This document shows positions 5,606 through 5,744 of a stretch of 5,744 nt of DNA, in pieces. Source of the stretch: CAVPHV01 sp963704825. GTDB taxonomy: Bacteria > Actinomycetota > Acidimicrobiia > Spongiisociales > UBA5794. Made by a program: the position numbers and the translations under genes. How positions within the stretch are numbered: position 1 is the first letter of the stretch; each line of letters begins with the position of its first letter. The notes below the pieces were generated by a model, which saw nothing but the letters and a program-made list of their open reading frames with translations, was not told the origin of the DNA and did not search any database. The stretch is taken from assembly GCA_963704825.1 (NCBI GenBank), contig CAVPHV010000016.1:1-5744 (forward strand). Reading direction: 5' to 3'.

Positions 5606-5744
5606 CGATGCCACCACCTCATGTTGACCCGTGACCTTCGATGGCACCAGTGTCCATGGTCACCTTCGAGCAGGCAAGCCTCAGCCTCGAGAGCGCTCGA
5701 TCGCACCCTCGCCCAGCATGCCGCTTGTGTGGGACGTGTCATAC
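5606..5744. other. Upstream region of the lipoprotein gene, no gene seen
   Basis: No credible coding sequence is visible in this edge region. The ribosome site of the lipoprotein (GAGGTGG) is within it. An 8-base direct repeat ACCTTCGA occurs at 5634-5641 and 5662-5669, and TCGAG-AGCG-CTCGA (5687-5700) is a small inverted repeat. A clear promoter was not found. Confidence 0.4.

Noticed and set aside
5634..5669. Direct repeat ACCTTCGA upstream of the lipoprotein
   Set aside because: Eight bases in two copies is within chance for this composition, and no promoter is placed nearby to give it meaning.
5506..5742. Minus-strand frame entering from the right edge
   Set aside because: It overlaps the lipoprotein signal peptide in another frame and has no recognisable content.

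Overview
This window looks like chromosomal DNA from a high-GC Gram-positive bacterium, probably an actinobacterium of the Acidimicrobiia type. I base this on GC-rich third codon positions, two lipoproteins with short signal peptides and Thr/Pro-rich linkers, and three genes with no Shine-Dalgarno sequence whose -10-like hexamers sit 6 to 8 bases before the start codon, as in leaderless actinobacterial mRNAs. The lineage is an inference from style, not from a marker gene. No RNA gene, insertion sequence, CRISPR array or phage gene was seen.

Layout. The left part reads on the minus strand: a PadR-family repressor gene (1594-1932) overlaps a gene for a six-span membrane protein with an N-terminal HAAS-like domain (749-1612). 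After a gap with two GC-rich hairpins comes a small single-span membrane protein of unknown function (1-483). A 122-base divergent region (1933-2054) holds an AT-rich palindrome in the likely PadR promoter and a separate promoter for the gene on its right. That gene (2055-3359, plus strand) encodes a lipoprotein serpin, a suicide-type protease inhibitor with a Met-Ser pair at the predicted scissile bond. It is followed by a hairpin and an alpha/beta-hydrolase gene (3434-4360, plus). The hydrolase converges on a minus-strand lipoprotein gene (4604-5605) with a Thr/Pro linker, a small beta-sandwich-like domain and a cysteine-containing C-terminal domain. The convergent gap carries two back-to-back perfect hairpins.

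How the genes may work together. PadR and the HAAS protein form a recognisable one-operon regulatory pair in which the membrane partner probably modulates, or is controlled by, the repressor. The serpin and the C-terminal lipoprotein would both sit on the outer face of the cytoplasmic membrane. The hydrolase has no signal peptide and is probably cytosolic. Nothing in the sequence ties serpin, hydrolase and lipoprotein into one pathway. I found no multi-gene defence or biosynthetic system; the lipid-anchored serpin with an altered shutter motif is the most notable item.
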